A stretch of DNA of 64,000 bases from Myxococcus sp. CA023 (lineage in GTDB: Bacteria; Myxococcota; Myxococcia; Myxococcales; Myxococcaceae), in contig NZ_JAAEAH010000016.1 of assembly GCF_010998615.1 (NCBI RefSeq), positions 1 through 64,000 of the forward strand, in the 5' to 3' direction. Positions 33,948 to 42,978 of the stretch are shown here, piece after piece (position 1 is the stretch's first letter; every line of letters begins with the position of its first letter). The position numbers and the translations under genes are program-made. The notes below the pieces were generated by a model. The model saw nothing but the letters and a program-made list of their open reading frames with translations, had not been told where the DNA came from and ran no database searches.

Positions 33948-35063
33948 TCAATCATGCAGTGAGATGTAATGGATGAGGGCGGCGTAGAACTCTGGCTCAT
34001 CGAAGGCGTCCGGCCCGACCCCAACCACATCCACATGGTCCTGAGGCACCACGCTGGACATGGAGGTGCTCTGCGGACGCGATGGCGCGTTCAAATCATT
34101 GAGCGCGGGAATGAACGCATCGTCCGTCACCGAGTCGAAGCCGAAGAAGGCGTCGTGGTAGCGCAGCCGACGCCCCATCTGCTGAGAGTTGATGCCCACC
34201 ATGCCATCATCATCCGCTTCGTTGCGCACGCCGTCGCCGCAGCCGGCCGCGCCGTCGTTGTCCCCATCCCCCACGCAGTAGCCGTTGCCGTCGATGTCGA
34301 AGAGGAACTCCTTCAACAGGTACAGCGCCGGATTCACATTCCCCCCGAACTGCGCGGTGATGAGGGACACGTAGCGCTCCGCGTAGTTGCTGCTCACCGG
34401 GTACTTCTCGTTGAAGGCCTTCATGCCCGTGACGACACCGTCCGAGGATGAATAGTCATTGAAGACGAGCTGCTTCGCCGCCGCGTAGGCATCATTGCCC
34501 GGCGCATAGACGGAGTCGCCGTAGTAGCGCGCCAGCGCCGCGATGACGCTGGTGACGCCCGGTTTCTGGTCGAGGATGTACTTCGCCACCGGAGAGCCCC
34601 GGTGCGGCGAAGACACACTGGCCAGCACCGCCACCGACGTGGCGCCCCTTCGCTCCCGCAGCACGCGCGCCGCCTTCCGCGCGTCGATGCCCCCTTGAGA
34701 GTGGCCGATGATGCTCACCTTCGAGACACCCGTCGTCGCCATGAAGCCCTCGATGTCGTCCGCCAGGTCCAACCCGCGGACCTCCGAGGACTGAAACGCC
34801 GCCACCTGTGCAACGAAGGCGCGCTGTCCCGGGTCGAGGTCGCTGTTGCAGCTCGTGTCGAAGCGCGATTCACAGGCCTCGCCCACGAAGGTGCCGAAGT
34901 CGTTCCCCCAGTAGTCGTAGCCGAGCAGGTCATCGAACCCGCCCATGCCGTGCGCGAACACCACGGGGTATTGCGTCTTCGCCGCGCCGGCCCAGGACGC
35001 GGGAGCCCCTCCCAGCACTCCGGCGAACAACCCCGTCATGACCACCCTTTGAATCCGATTCAT
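33948..35063 (-). CDS. Secreted triacylglycerol lipase (Pseudomonas/Burkholderia type)
   Basis: 371 aa from ATG 35063 (MNRIQRVVMTGLFAGVLGGA), with a signal peptide ending near ASWA. Lipase family I features: oxyanion segment VVFAHGMGGFDDLLGYDYW, nucleophile GHSQGG (Ser122), a late acid in DDGMVG and His in PQDHVDVVG. An Asp/Gly-rich insertion (DIDGNGYCVGDGDNDGAAGC) looks like a calcium-binding or dockerin-like loop and is unusual. Relatives often need a membrane foldase (Lif), and none is nearby. Probably extracellular fat/prey-lipid degradation. Confidence 0.9.
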   Translation of the reverse strand: MNRIQRVVMTGLFAGVLGGAPASWAGAAKTQYPVVFAHGMGGFDDLLGYDYWGNDFGTFVGEACESRFDTSCNSDLDPGQRAFVAQVAAFQSSEVRGLDLADDIEGFMATTGVSKVSIIGHSQGGIDARKAARVLRERRGATSVAVLASVSSPHRGSPVAKYILDQKPGVTSVIAALARYYGDSVYAPGNDAYAAAKQLVFNDYSSSDGVVTGMKAFNEKYPVSSNYAERYVSLITAQFGGNVNPALYLLKEFLFDIDGNGYCVGDGDNDGAAGCGDGVRNEADDDGMVGINSQQMGRRLRYHDAFFGFDSVTDDAFIPALNDLNAPSRPQSTSMSSVVPQDHVDVVGVGPDAFDEPEFYAALIHYISLHD

Positions 35064-35230
35064 GCGTCCCCCTCGAATGCACCGCTGGGAGATTGGAGCA
35101 GTGGATACGCGGCTCGAGTCACCCGAAAGCGAGCCGCCATCACCCAGGCGACACCCCAGCCCTCGAGCTGTCTTGCGGGCCGCATCCGAAAGCCCGCCCC
35201 GGTGACACAAGCCCCCGGGGCGGGGCGGAA

Positions 35231-37411
35231 TCAGGGCGCGGGCGAATACAACCCGGCGGAGGACAACGAGCCGCTGGGGCCCAGACCTCCCGACACCAGC
35301 ACGCGGCCAGAGCCCACCAGCGTCACCACGCTCGCGCTGGTGAGCGCCGTGGGCAGCGTTCCGGCGCCGTGCCATTGACCGCTGGCCGGGTCATACACCT
35401 CGGCCGAGGCCAACAAGCCCACGGTGCCCCCTCCGTCACCGCCCAACACCAGCACGCGGCCGGAGGGCAGCAGCGCGGACATCGGTCCGTAGCGGGAGTG
35501 CTGCATGGACGTGAGTGAGGTCCAGATGCCCGTCGCCGGGTCGTAGAGTTCAGCCGTGGCGAGCGCCCCCCGCGAGCCCCAGCCTCCGGCCACCAGCACC
35601 TTGCCCGACGGCAGCGCCACCGCCGTGTGGCCATAACGCGTCCCGGACAGGGAGCCGGTGAGCGTCCACTGCCCCGTGGACACGTCATAGAGCTCCGCCG
35701 AGGACGTGTCTCCATCCTGCGTGTTGCCTCCCACCACCAGCACCTTGCCGGACGGCAGTGACGTCGCGGTGTGGTACTGCCGACGGCGGCTCATCACCCC
35801 GGTGGCGGTCCACGTCCCGGTCGCCGCGTCATACAGCTCCGCGGTGGCCAGCATGCCAGAGAAGCTGGAGCTCATCCGGCCTCCCGCCACCAGGACCTTG
35901 CCGTTGGGCAGCAGCGTCGCGGTGTGGCGCGCACGCGGCGAAGCCAGCGCCCCCGTGGAACTCCACGTGCCCGTGGCCGCGTCATAGAGCTCCGCCGAGG
36001 GCAGATAGCTGGACGACGCGCTCTGGCCTCCCGCTGCCAGCACCTTGCCATTGGGCAGCAGCGTCGCGCTGTGGAGATAGCGCGCGGTGAGCAGCGTGCC
36101 CGTCTGCAGCCAGTGGCCCGTGGCCTCGGAGTAGCGCTCCGCGCCCGTCAAAGCCGTGCTGCCATTCGCCGTGCCACCAGCCGCGAGGACCTCGCCCGAA
36201 GACAACACCGTCAATGAATGGTGGTACCGCGCGGACAGCATGGCATTGGCCGCGCGCCAGGGGGGCGTGGGTGGGGAGTAGCGCTCGGCGGAAGCGGTGC
36301 GCAGGACGCCGTCCGGGCTCCCGCCCGCGACCAGCACCTCCCCCGTACCCAGCAGCGCGGCGGTATGGCCCAGCCGGCTGGTGCCCATCGAAACAGTGGA
36401 GGTCCAGAGCGCGTTGACGGGGTCATACAATGCAGCGCTCTGGAGGTAGGGCTCGCTGCCGTCCGAGCCACCGGTGATGAACACCTCGCCGGAGTGCAGC
36501 ACCGTCGCGGTGTGGTGCGCGCGCTCGACGGGCATCAGGCTCCCCGCGGAACCCCAGACGCCTGTCTCCACGGTGTACAGCTCCGCGCTGCGCGTCGCGG
36601 TGATGTCATCCACCAGCCCGCCGGACACCAGCACCTTGCCATTCAGCAGCGCCGTCGAAGCATGCCCCGTGCGCGGCGAGCTCATGGAGGTGGTGGAAGA
36701 CCAGATTCCCGTGACGGGGTCATAGAGCTCCGCGGTCCGGAGGACGGTGCCCCACGAACTGGAGCGCCCGCCCGATACCAGCACCTTTCCATTGGGCAGC
36801 AGCGTCGCCGCATGTCCCATGCGCGGGGCGGTCATGCTGTGGGCGGAGCTCCAGGTCCCCGTGTCGGCGTCATACAGACGCGCCGTCCTCAACGCGGTTC
36901 CCGTGCCGTCCTCGCCGCCCATCACCATCACTTTGCCGTCGAGCAGCAACGTGGCGGTGTGTCCCGAGCGAAGGGAGTCCAGGCTGCCGGTGGAAGACCA
37001 GGTCCCGGTGGCCACGTCGTACAGCTCCGCGGTGCCGGTGGTCGCGGCGGCGACGTCACCGCCCACCACCAGCACCTTGCCATTGGGCAGCAGCGTCGCG
37101 GTGTGGCGCCGGCGGATGACATTCATGCTCCCCGCGCTGAGCCACCGCGCGGTCGCCACGTCGTATTGCTCGGCGCTCGTGGAGGACTGGCCACCGGCGA
37201 CCAACACGCGACCATTGGGCAGCACCGTGGCCGTATGGTCCAGCCGCTGAGTGGACATGCTGGGGGTGCCTACCCAACTGACGGAAGCGAGCTCGGCGTC
37301 CTGGGTCCATGGCTCATTCAGCGCGTCTGCAAAATCCTCGTGTGAGCATCCTGCGAACACGAGCGTCATCAAGAGTGCGGCCTTACGGCCGAACCCGATA
37401 GGGTCAAACAT
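35231..37411 (-). CDS. Kelch-repeat lipoprotein with 14 blades
   Basis: 726 aa from ATG 37411 (MFDPIGFGRKAALLMTLVFA), lipobox VFAGC. After the signal, the whole protein is a tandem array of about 14 kelch-type repeats of about 48-50 residues, each with the pattern HTATLLPNGKVLVAGG followed by AELYDxxTGTWSSTGS. Fourteen blades would fit two seven-bladed beta-propellers. Repeats are also near-identical at DNA level in places, so recent internal duplication is likely. Probably a surface protein for binding or adhesion; no enzyme residues such as those of galactose oxidase were identified. Confidence 0.88.
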   Translation of the reverse strand: MFDPIGFGRKAALLMTLVFAGCSHEDFADALNEPWTQDAELASVSWVGTPSMSTQRLDHTATVLPNGRVLVAGGQSSTSAEQYDVATARWLSAGSMNVIRRRHTATLLPNGKVLVVGGDVAAATTGTAELYDVATGTWSSTGSLDSLRSGHTATLLLDGKVMVMGGEDGTGTALRTARLYDADTGTWSSAHSMTAPRMGHAATLLPNGKVLVSGGRSSSWGTVLRTAELYDPVTGIWSSTTSMSSPRTGHASTALLNGKVLVSGGLVDDITATRSAELYTVETGVWGSAGSLMPVERAHHTATVLHSGEVFITGGSDGSEPYLQSAALYDPVNALWTSTVSMGTSRLGHTAALLGTGEVLVAGGSPDGVLRTASAERYSPPTPPWRAANAMLSARYHHSLTVLSSGEVLAAGGTANGSTALTGAERYSEATGHWLQTGTLLTARYLHSATLLPNGKVLAAGGQSASSSYLPSAELYDAATGTWSSTGALASPRARHTATLLPNGKVLVAGGRMSSSFSGMLATAELYDAATGTWTATGVMSRRRQYHTATSLPSGKVLVVGGNTQDGDTSSAELYDVSTGQWTLTGSLSGTRYGHTAVALPSGKVLVAGGWGSRGALATAELYDPATGIWTSLTSMQHSRYGPMSALLPSGRVLVLGGDGGGTVGLLASAEVYDPASGQWHGAGTLPTALTSASVVTLVGSGRVLVSGGLGPSGSLSSAGLYSPAP

Positions 37412-37938
37412 GAGTGGGGGTCCTTTGTGTGACGGGGGGATGCGCGGCGGGACCGCGCCCGGCGCCTTTACCCCAGCCCTGCACGGGCGGACCATCGCAC
37501 CACCCAAAACTGAACACATAAATACGTGGGGCCTTGGGCACCCACCCGTGCGGGGTGAAAGCCAAAGGCTGCCGCGCCAGGCCATGCAATTCGAGCAACC
37601 ACAGAATTGCTCGCCACGCGAACGACGACCGCCTCCTTCGAATCCTCCCGGCCTCTTTCGCAGCGCCGGCTGTCTACGTGCTTGTCCCAGGCACGCATGA
37701 ACAGAGCACCATGGCGCCGCTCTGGCGGTTCCTCGCCTTCACAGGGCAGGAACGCTCGGAGGGGCGCAGCAGCGACAAACGCGCGGCCATGTCGATAATG
37801 CAAACTAATCTCAAAATGCAAATATGAACCATCCAGCGTTCCTTGACTCGGACGCTGCCGCTGTCGAGCCGAGGAGCGACGTGGCATATCCGCCGGAACG
37901 TCCCTCGGTTTTCGCGGTCACGTTTCGGAGAACTCCCC
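37412..37938. other. Intergenic region of 527 nt between divergent genes
   Basis: Lies between the divergently transcribed kelch and siderophore-binding genes, so both promoters should be here. Short open frames have no protein-like features. The part nearest the siderophore-binding gene (about 37794-37830) is clearly AT-richer and contains the Fur-like site listed separately. Confidence 0.5.
37794..37812 (+). promoter_or_regulatory. Fur-box-like sequence upstream of siderophore-binding gene
   Basis: GATAATGCAAACTAATCTC matches the classic 19-bp Fur consensus at 13 positions, with an intact GATAATG left half. It is 127 nt before the start of a FatB-type iron-siderophore binding protein, which makes iron control plausible. 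Confidence 0.35.
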
Positions 37939-38895
37939 ATGCGCCGTTTCCATCGCCCGCTCGTCGCGGCACTGTTCGCCTCCGGTCTGGCTACCGCTGT
38001 TCCCGCCGCTGCTTTCGAGCTGAAGCATGAGACTGGCACGCTGAGCGTGCCAGCCACGCCGTCCCGCCTCGCCGTCTATGACCTCGGCGTGCTCGACACG
38101 CTGAACGCGCTCGGCATCCGTGCCGTGGCCGTGCCGAAGTCCACCTTCCCGGCAACGCTGTCCGCCTACAACAGCAATGGCGTGACCCAGGCCGGCAGCC
38201 TGTTCGAGCCCGACACCAAGGTCCTCGCGGAGCTGAAGCCGGACCTCATCGTGGTGGGTGGGCGCTCGCGGAAGCAGGCCGAGGCCCTGAGCGCGCTTGC
38301 GCCCACCGTGAACATGTCCGTTCGCGCCGACCACTTCGTGGAGGACGTGACGGGCCAGACGCTGGCGCTGGGCAAGGCCTTCGGCAAGCAGAAGGAAGCC
38401 GACACGCTGGTGAAGAACTTCGAGAAGGAGTGGGCGGCGCTGAAGAAGCTGACGGGCGGCAAGTCCGCCGTGATGCTCTTCACCCTGAATGGCAACGTCA
38501 TGGTGCACGCGCCCGGCGACCGCTTCGGTTATCTCCACGAACTGACGGGCTTCAACGCCGTGGTCCCGAAGGCGGAGGGCAGCAACGACGGCCCGCGCCC
38601 GCAGGCCGGGTCGCCCGAAGCGAAGGCCCGTCAGGAAGCCGCGGCCGCCCTGCTGAAGAAGGCAGTGGCCGCCAACCCGGAGTGGCTGGTGGTGCTGGAC
38701 CGCGGCGCCGCGACCGGCGGGGGTGAGAACAAGGCCCTGGAGACGCTGGCCAAGCACCCGGAGCTCAGCCAGACCCGCGCCTTCAAGCAGGGCCGGGTCA
38801 TCGTGGTCGACGCCCCGAGCTGGTACATCGTCGGTGGCGGTATCGCGAACGTGACCAGAATCGTCCAGGACACGACCCGCGGCCTGAAGAAGTAG
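37939..38895 (+). CDS. FatB-type siderophore ABC transporter substrate-binding protein (orphan)
   Basis: 318 aa from ATG 37939 (MRRFHRPLVAALFASGLATA) with signal peptide ending near PAAA. Shows the class III periplasmic binding fold with strands PSRLAVYDLGVLDTLNALGI and KVLAELKPDLIVVGGRSRKQ, and VIVVDAPSWYIVGGGIANV at the end. The match is to FatB/CeuE-like ferric-siderophore binding proteins. No permease or ATPase is beside it, so it must use a transporter encoded elsewhere. Iron regulation is suggested by an upstream Fur-like site. Confidence 0.85.
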   Translation: MRRFHRPLVAALFASGLATAVPAAAFELKHETGTLSVPATPSRLAVYDLGVLDTLNALGIRAVAVPKSTFPATLSAYNSNGVTQAGSLFEPDTKVLAELKPDLIVVGGRSRKQAEALSALAPTVNMSVRADHFVEDVTGQTLALGKAFGKQKEADTLVKNFEKEWAALKKLTGGKSAVMLFTLNGNVMVHAPGDRFGYLHELTGFNAVVPKAEGSNDGPRPQAGSPEAKARQEAAAALLKKAVAANPEWLVVLDRGAATGGGENKALETLAKHPELSQTRAFKQGRVIVVDAPSWYIVGGGIANVTRIVQDTTRGLKK

Positions 38896-38909
38896 GCCTT
38901 GGCGGTCAT

Positions 38910-38950
38910 CCTCTCCCCGGGGCGGCGCGAGTCACCGCGCTGGGGAGAGG
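38910..38950. terminator. Bidirectional terminator between siderophore-binding and ABC permease genes
   Basis: A 41-nt structure with outer stem CCTCTCCCC (38910-38918) and GGGGAGAGG (38942-38950) and an inner GCGCG/CGCGC stem. It lies between two convergent genes, with a short T-run after it on the plus strand. Confidence 0.65.
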
Positions 38951-38965
38951 CGTTTCATGCCCGCG

Positions 38966-39772
38966 TCAGCTGCTCGCCGACGTGTACCGGCGGATGGAGC
39001 GCAGCCACACCTGACGTGAGCCCCAGGCGAAGAGGCCCGCGCCCACCACCGCGCCCACGAGCGACTGGGGCGGCAGCCGTCCCAGCATGGCCTGCGCCGG
39101 GAAGGTCGTCATCAGCGCCAGCGGAATGACGTACGTGAACACCATCGTCAGTACGCCGCGCCCCACGCCCTGGAACACGGAGGACGGCCAGCGCGCGAAG
39201 TCGAAGATGGAGGTGAACAGGTACGTCAGGTTGTCCACCCGCACGACGAAGAACGCCGCGCTCACCGTCAGAATCCACAGCGAGTAGAGCAAGAGCGTGC
39301 TCGTCCCCAGCAGCAGCACGGAGGCCAGCAGCCCCGTCACCGACGGCCACCGTCCCAAGTGCATGAAGGCATAGACGAACAGCCCGATTCCCGTCAGCAC
39401 GTTGAAGGCCCGCCACGGCTGGAAGCGCTGCGTGGACACCAGGAACTGCGCGTCCGCCGGCTTGAGCAGCACGAAGTCCAACGTGCCCTTGCGGATGTGC
39501 TCCACCACCCCCGTGAGACTGGGGTTGATGGCGCCCTCCAGGATGCCCTGCAGCAGCGTGAACCAGCCCACCACGAGCAGCGCCTCGCCGAAATTCCAGC
39601 CCTCGATGCTGGGCCGCTCACTGTAGACGACGAACAGCGGCGCCAGCGCCGTGAAGGTCCAGAAGAGGGACGTCAGCCCTTCCGTGAAGAAGTCCGCGCG
39701 GTACTGCAGGGACAGCAGCCCCGACGCCTTGAGTTGAATGCCCAGCAGCCGCAGATAGCGCTTCACCTTCAC
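38966..39772 (-). CDS. ABC-2 family exporter permease, subunit 2
   Basis: 268 aa starting at GTG 39772, one nt after the upstream permease stop. Six predicted membrane helices, including ALLVVGWFTLLQGILEG, VTGLLASVLLLGTSTLLLYS and GVLTMVFTYVIPLALMTTFP. Resembles the ABC2_membrane_6/DUF990 type, which pairs with a second permease and an ATPase. The three genes form one operon; transported substrate unknown. Confidence 0.85.
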   Translation of the reverse strand: MKVKRYLRLLGIQLKASGLLSLQYRADFFTEGLTSLFWTFTALAPLFVVYSERPSIEGWNFGEALLVVGWFTLLQGILEGAINPSLTGVVEHIRKGTLDFVLLKPADAQFLVSTQRFQPWRAFNVLTGIGLFVYAFMHLGRWPSVTGLLASVLLLGTSTLLLYSLWILTVSAAFFVVRVDNLTYLFTSIFDFARWPSSVFQGVGRGVLTMVFTYVIPLALMTTFPAQAMLGRLPPQSLVGAVVGAGLFAWGSRQVWLRSIRRYTSASS

Positions 39773-39773
39773 T

Positions 39774-40577
39774 TCAGCCCCCGAACGCCGCGAAGCGCCT
39801 CACGCCCTGCTTCCACGTCACCGCCGCCAACGCGCCCAGCACCGCCACCCAGGCCCACTGGGCCGCCAGCAGCCGCAGGGACTCCTCCCAGCCATAGGCC
39901 CCCGTCAGCATCTCCACCGGGACGCCAATCTGATAGCGGAAGGGCAACCAGTCGATGATGGTGCGCAGCGTGGGCGGCAGCAGCTCCACCGGGTACATGT
40001 AGCCGGAGCACACGAAGAAGAGCACCAGCCACACCTCCAGCACCTTCTGGCTGCTCTCCAGGAAGAAGCACAGCGCGCCAATGGCCACGTTGGCCAGGAA
40101 GGCCACGGCCCAGCCGCCAATCACCGACAGCACGACGAAGCCCCACTGCCACGCGTGCTGGGGCACCGCCTTCTGCCCCACCAGCGCCACACTCAGCAGC
40201 ATCACCGGCACCGCGACCATCAATCGCATGGGGAAAGCGGCGATGCTCTCCACCGCGTAGGCCCACAGCGGGGAGATGGGACGCAGCAGGCGCATGGCCA
40301 GCGTCCCCTGCTTCACCTCCCAGTTGATGAGCCACGCCGCCCACGACGTGGCCAGCTGCCGCACCGCGAAGGTGGCCAGGAAGTAGCTGACGAAGTCCGC
40401 CTCGCCGAAGCGGCCCACGGGCGCCTCACGCGACACCGCCATCCACAACACCATGTTGACCAGCGGCATGGTGGTGGACAGCACCCAGATGAGCATCTCC
40501 GCGCGGTAGGCCACCGCCTCCGCGAACCCCACCCGCAGCAGTGTGGGAAAGGCGCGCAGTGTGGTCCGGGCGCTCAT
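39774..40577 (-). CDS. ABC-2 family exporter permease, subunit 1
   Basis: 267 aa. Membrane helices include MLIWVLSTTMPLVNMVLWMA, LMVAVPVMLLSVALVG, WGFVVLSVIGGWAVAFLANV and VLEVWLVLFFVCSGYMYPVE. It starts inside the ATPase stop (ATGA overlap at 40574-40577) and its stop is 1 nt before the next permease, so all three proteins are translationally coupled. Confidence 0.85.
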   Translation of the reverse strand: MSARTTLRAFPTLLRVGFAEAVAYRAEMLIWVLSTTMPLVNMVLWMAVSREAPVGRFGEADFVSYFLATFAVRQLATSWAAWLINWEVKQGTLAMRLLRPISPLWAYAVESIAAFPMRLMVAVPVMLLSVALVGQKAVPQHAWQWGFVVLSVIGGWAVAFLANVAIGALCFFLESSQKVLEVWLVLFFVCSGYMYPVELLPPTLRTIIDWLPFRYQIGVPVEMLTGAYGWEESLRLLAAQWAWVAVLGALAAVTWKQGVRRFAAFGG

Positions 40578-41581
40578 GCGGGCACCGGCTCCGACGCCGC
40601 CGTCCGGCGCGCCTTCGACTCCGCGAACAGCTCGCTCATCACCTCTTCCAGCGGCGCGTTCTCCACCGTGAGGTCCATCACCGGCAACGTGGACAGCGCG
40701 CGGGTGATGGTGGCGTTGACCGCCTCCTGCTGGACCTGGAGCACCGCGGTACCGGACTCATGCGTCACCACCCGGCCCAGCGGCGACAGGCGCCCGGCGT
40801 CCACTTCCTCCGACAGGCGCAGCACCACCCGCTTCTCCGGCCGCACCCGCTGCACCAGCGCGTCCAGGCCGCCGTCGTATGACAGGAGGCCCTTGTCGAT
40901 GACGATGACGCGGGGGCACAGCGCCGCCACGTCGTCCATGTAGTGGCTGGTGAGGATGAGCGTGGCGCCGTACTTCTCGTTGTACTCCTTGATGAACGTC
41001 CGCATGGTGGCCTGCATGGCCACGTCCAGGCCGATGGTCGGCTCGTCCAGGAAGAGCACCCGCGGCTGATGGATGAGCGCCGCGGCCAGCTCGCACTTCA
41101 TCCGCTCCCCCAGCGACAGCTGACGGGTGGGCTTGCCGATGAGGTCCCCGATTTCCAGGAGCTCAATCAGGTCCGACATCGTCTTCTTGTACTGGGCCTG
41201 GGGCACGTCGTAGATGGCGCGGTTGAGTTCGAACGTCTCCGCCGGAGGCAGGTCCCACAGGAGCTGCTGTTTCTGCCCCATGACGAGCATGATTTTCTTG
41301 AGGAAGGCCTCCTCCCGCTTCTGCGGGACATGGCCGTCCACCGTCACCTCGCCGTCGGAGGGATAGAGCAGGCCGGAGAGGACCTTGAGCGTCGTCGTCT
41401 TCCCGGCGCCATTGGGGCCCAGGAAGCCCACCCGCTCCCCGGGGCGGATGTCGAAGGAAATCCCATCCACGGCCTTCACCGTGGTGTAGCTACGGTGGAC
41501 GAGCGAACGGAGGGCCGCCTTCAGACCCGGCGGGCGCTTATGGACTTTGTAGTGCTTGCGAAGGCCGCGAACGGAAATCAT
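40574..41581 (-). CDS. ABC transporter ATP-binding protein (exporter)
   Basis: 335 aa from ATG 41581 (MISVRGLRKHYKVHKRPPGL). Walker A GPNGAGKT (55-62), signature QLSLGERMK (154-162) and Walker B VLFLDEPT (175-182) are complete. The N-terminal insert KVHKRPPGLKAALRSLVHRS is typical of ATPases that pair with two DUF990-type permeases. A C-terminal regulatory extension follows the ATPase. Drives export with the two downstream permeases. Confidence 0.92.
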   Translation of the reverse strand: MISVRGLRKHYKVHKRPPGLKAALRSLVHRSYTTVKAVDGISFDIRPGERVGFLGPNGAGKTTTLKVLSGLLYPSDGEVTVDGHVPQKREEAFLKKIMLVMGQKQQLLWDLPPAETFELNRAIYDVPQAQYKKTMSDLIELLEIGDLIGKPTRQLSLGERMKCELAAALIHQPRVLFLDEPTIGLDVAMQATMRTFIKEYNEKYGATLILTSHYMDDVAALCPRVIVIDKGLLSYDGGLDALVQRVRPEKRVVLRLSEEVDAGRLSPLGRVVTHESGTAVLQVQQEAVNATITRALSTLPVMDLTVENAPLEEVMSELFAESKARRTAASEPVPA

Positions 41582-41706
41582 GTGCGACCAGGGTTTAACG
41601 CGGTCTCCCCCTCCATGGCGATGTCGCCGTTGACGGCTTGGCGGGACGACAATCGGTTGGCAACGGCCGCGGCGGGACGCGGCCTCACAGGTGAAGGCTG
41701 GGTTCG

Positions 41707-42927
41707 ATGAGCAACGCATACAGCAAGGACCTGGAGCGATGGATGCCGCGGCTCATCGCCGTCTGGCGCGCGTCACGCGGCCGGGGCGGTAGCGGCGGGC
41801 CGGAGACGCGCCTGACGCCCCAGGAGGTGAAGGAGGTGGCTGCGGGTGTCCGCCAGCTCTCCCTGGGCCTCACGCGGGAGCGGCAGCTCGCCGGCGCGCG
41901 GTACATGGACGACCCGAAGCTCTTGGGCGCCTATCTCCTCTTCTACTGGCCGGTGTCCTATGCGCAGGCCCGGCAGGTGCTCGGCGAGCTGCCGAACCGC
42001 CCCCGGCAGGTGCTGGACCTGGGCAGCGGTCCGGGCCCGGTGGCCTTCGCCGCCCTGGACGCGGGCGGGGGCCAGGTCACCGCCGCCGACCGCAGCAAGG
42101 CCGCCCTCACCCTGGCGCGAAACCTGGCCGCCGAGGCCGGTGAGGCCCTGGCCACCCGCGACTGGGACCCGACGCAGAAGGGCGCCACGCTGCCCGACGG
42201 CCAGTTCGACCTGATTACGATGGGCCACGTCGTCAACGAGCTGTACGGCACGGGCGACGCGGCCACGGCCCCCCGCGCCGCGCTGCTGGAGACGATTCTG
42301 GCGAAGGTGAAGCGCGGCGGCAGCCTGCTGGTGATGGAGCCCGCGCTGCGCGAGACGAGCCGCGGCCTGCTGCACGTGCGCGACGCCATGGTGGCCAAGG
42401 GCTACGCCGTCCGCGCGCCCTGCATGTACCGCGGCCCCTGCCCCGCCCTGGTGAAGGAGACGGACTGGTGCCACGCCGAGCGCGCCTGGCCCATGCCTCG
42501 CGTGGTGGAGGAGCTGGCGCGCGCGGCGAGCCTGCACAAGGAATCGCTGAAGATGAGCTACCTGGTGCTGGCCCCCAAGGACGAGGCGTGGCCGGAGCTG
42601 ACGCCCGGGCGACTGTTCCGCATCGTCTCCGAGCCCCTGGAGGGCAAGGGCCGGCACCGCTACATCGGCTGTGGACCCGAAGGCCGCGTGGGCCTGGCGA
42701 TGCAGGAGCGCCACCGCAACGAGCGCAACGAGCGCTTCCTCAAGCTGAACCGGGGCGACGTCATCTCCGTGACGGAGACGGAGCCCAAGGGTGACGGGCT
42801 CGCGCTCGACGAGCGCACCGAGGTGCGGGTGGTGGCTCCCGCGGGCAAGGGCGTGCCGCCCCCGCCTCCGAAGGAGGACGCACCCTCGAGCCCGGAAACC
42901 GGCCCGCGCCCGGGCGCGCCCTCCTGA
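41707..42927 (+). CDS. Rsm22-like small-ribosomal-subunit methyltransferase
   Basis: 406 aa. SAM motif LDLGSGPGPVAFAALDAGGG, then FDLITMGHVVNELYG and GGSLLVMEPALRETSRGLL. A Cys/His cluster APCMYRGPCPALVKETDWCH is the metal-binding signature of the Rsm22 family (mitochondrial/bacterial). Rsm22 acts in ribosome assembly; its exact bacterial target is not settled. The C-terminal beta-barrel-like region ends in a Pro-rich tail. Divergent from the ABC exporter with a 125-nt spacer. Confidence 0.85.
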   Translation: MSNAYSKDLERWMPRLIAVWRASRGRGGSGGPETRLTPQEVKEVAAGVRQLSLGLTRERQLAGARYMDDPKLLGAYLLFYWPVSYAQARQVLGELPNRPRQVLDLGSGPGPVAFAALDAGGGQVTAADRSKAALTLARNLAAEAGEALATRDWDPTQKGATLPDGQFDLITMGHVVNELYGTGDAATAPRAALLETILAKVKRGGSLLVMEPALRETSRGLLHVRDAMVAKGYAVRAPCMYRGPCPALVKETDWCHAERAWPMPRVVEELARAASLHKESLKMSYLVLAPKDEAWPELTPGRLFRIVSEPLEGKGRHRYIGCGPEGRVGLAMQERHRNERNERFLKLNRGDVISVTETEPKGDGLALDERTEVRVVAPAGKGVPPPPPKEDAPSSPETGPRPGAPS

Positions 42928-42936
42928 GTGAAGCAC

Positions 42937-42961
42937 CCGGCCCCTGACTCCCCGGGGCCGG
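42937..42961. terminator. Hairpin after the Rsm22-like gene
   Basis: Arms CCGGCCCC (42937-42944) and GGGGCCGG (42954-42961) with a 9-nt loop, 10 nt after the stop at 42927 and 18 nt before the stop of the small convergent gene. Position suits a bidirectional terminator. Confidence 0.55.
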
Positions 42962-42978
42962 AAGACGCATGGCCTGGC

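Noticed and set aside
37534-37827. 97-codon open frame between the kelch and siderophore-binding genes
   Set aside because: No ribosome site or domain; overlaps the promoter-bearing region.
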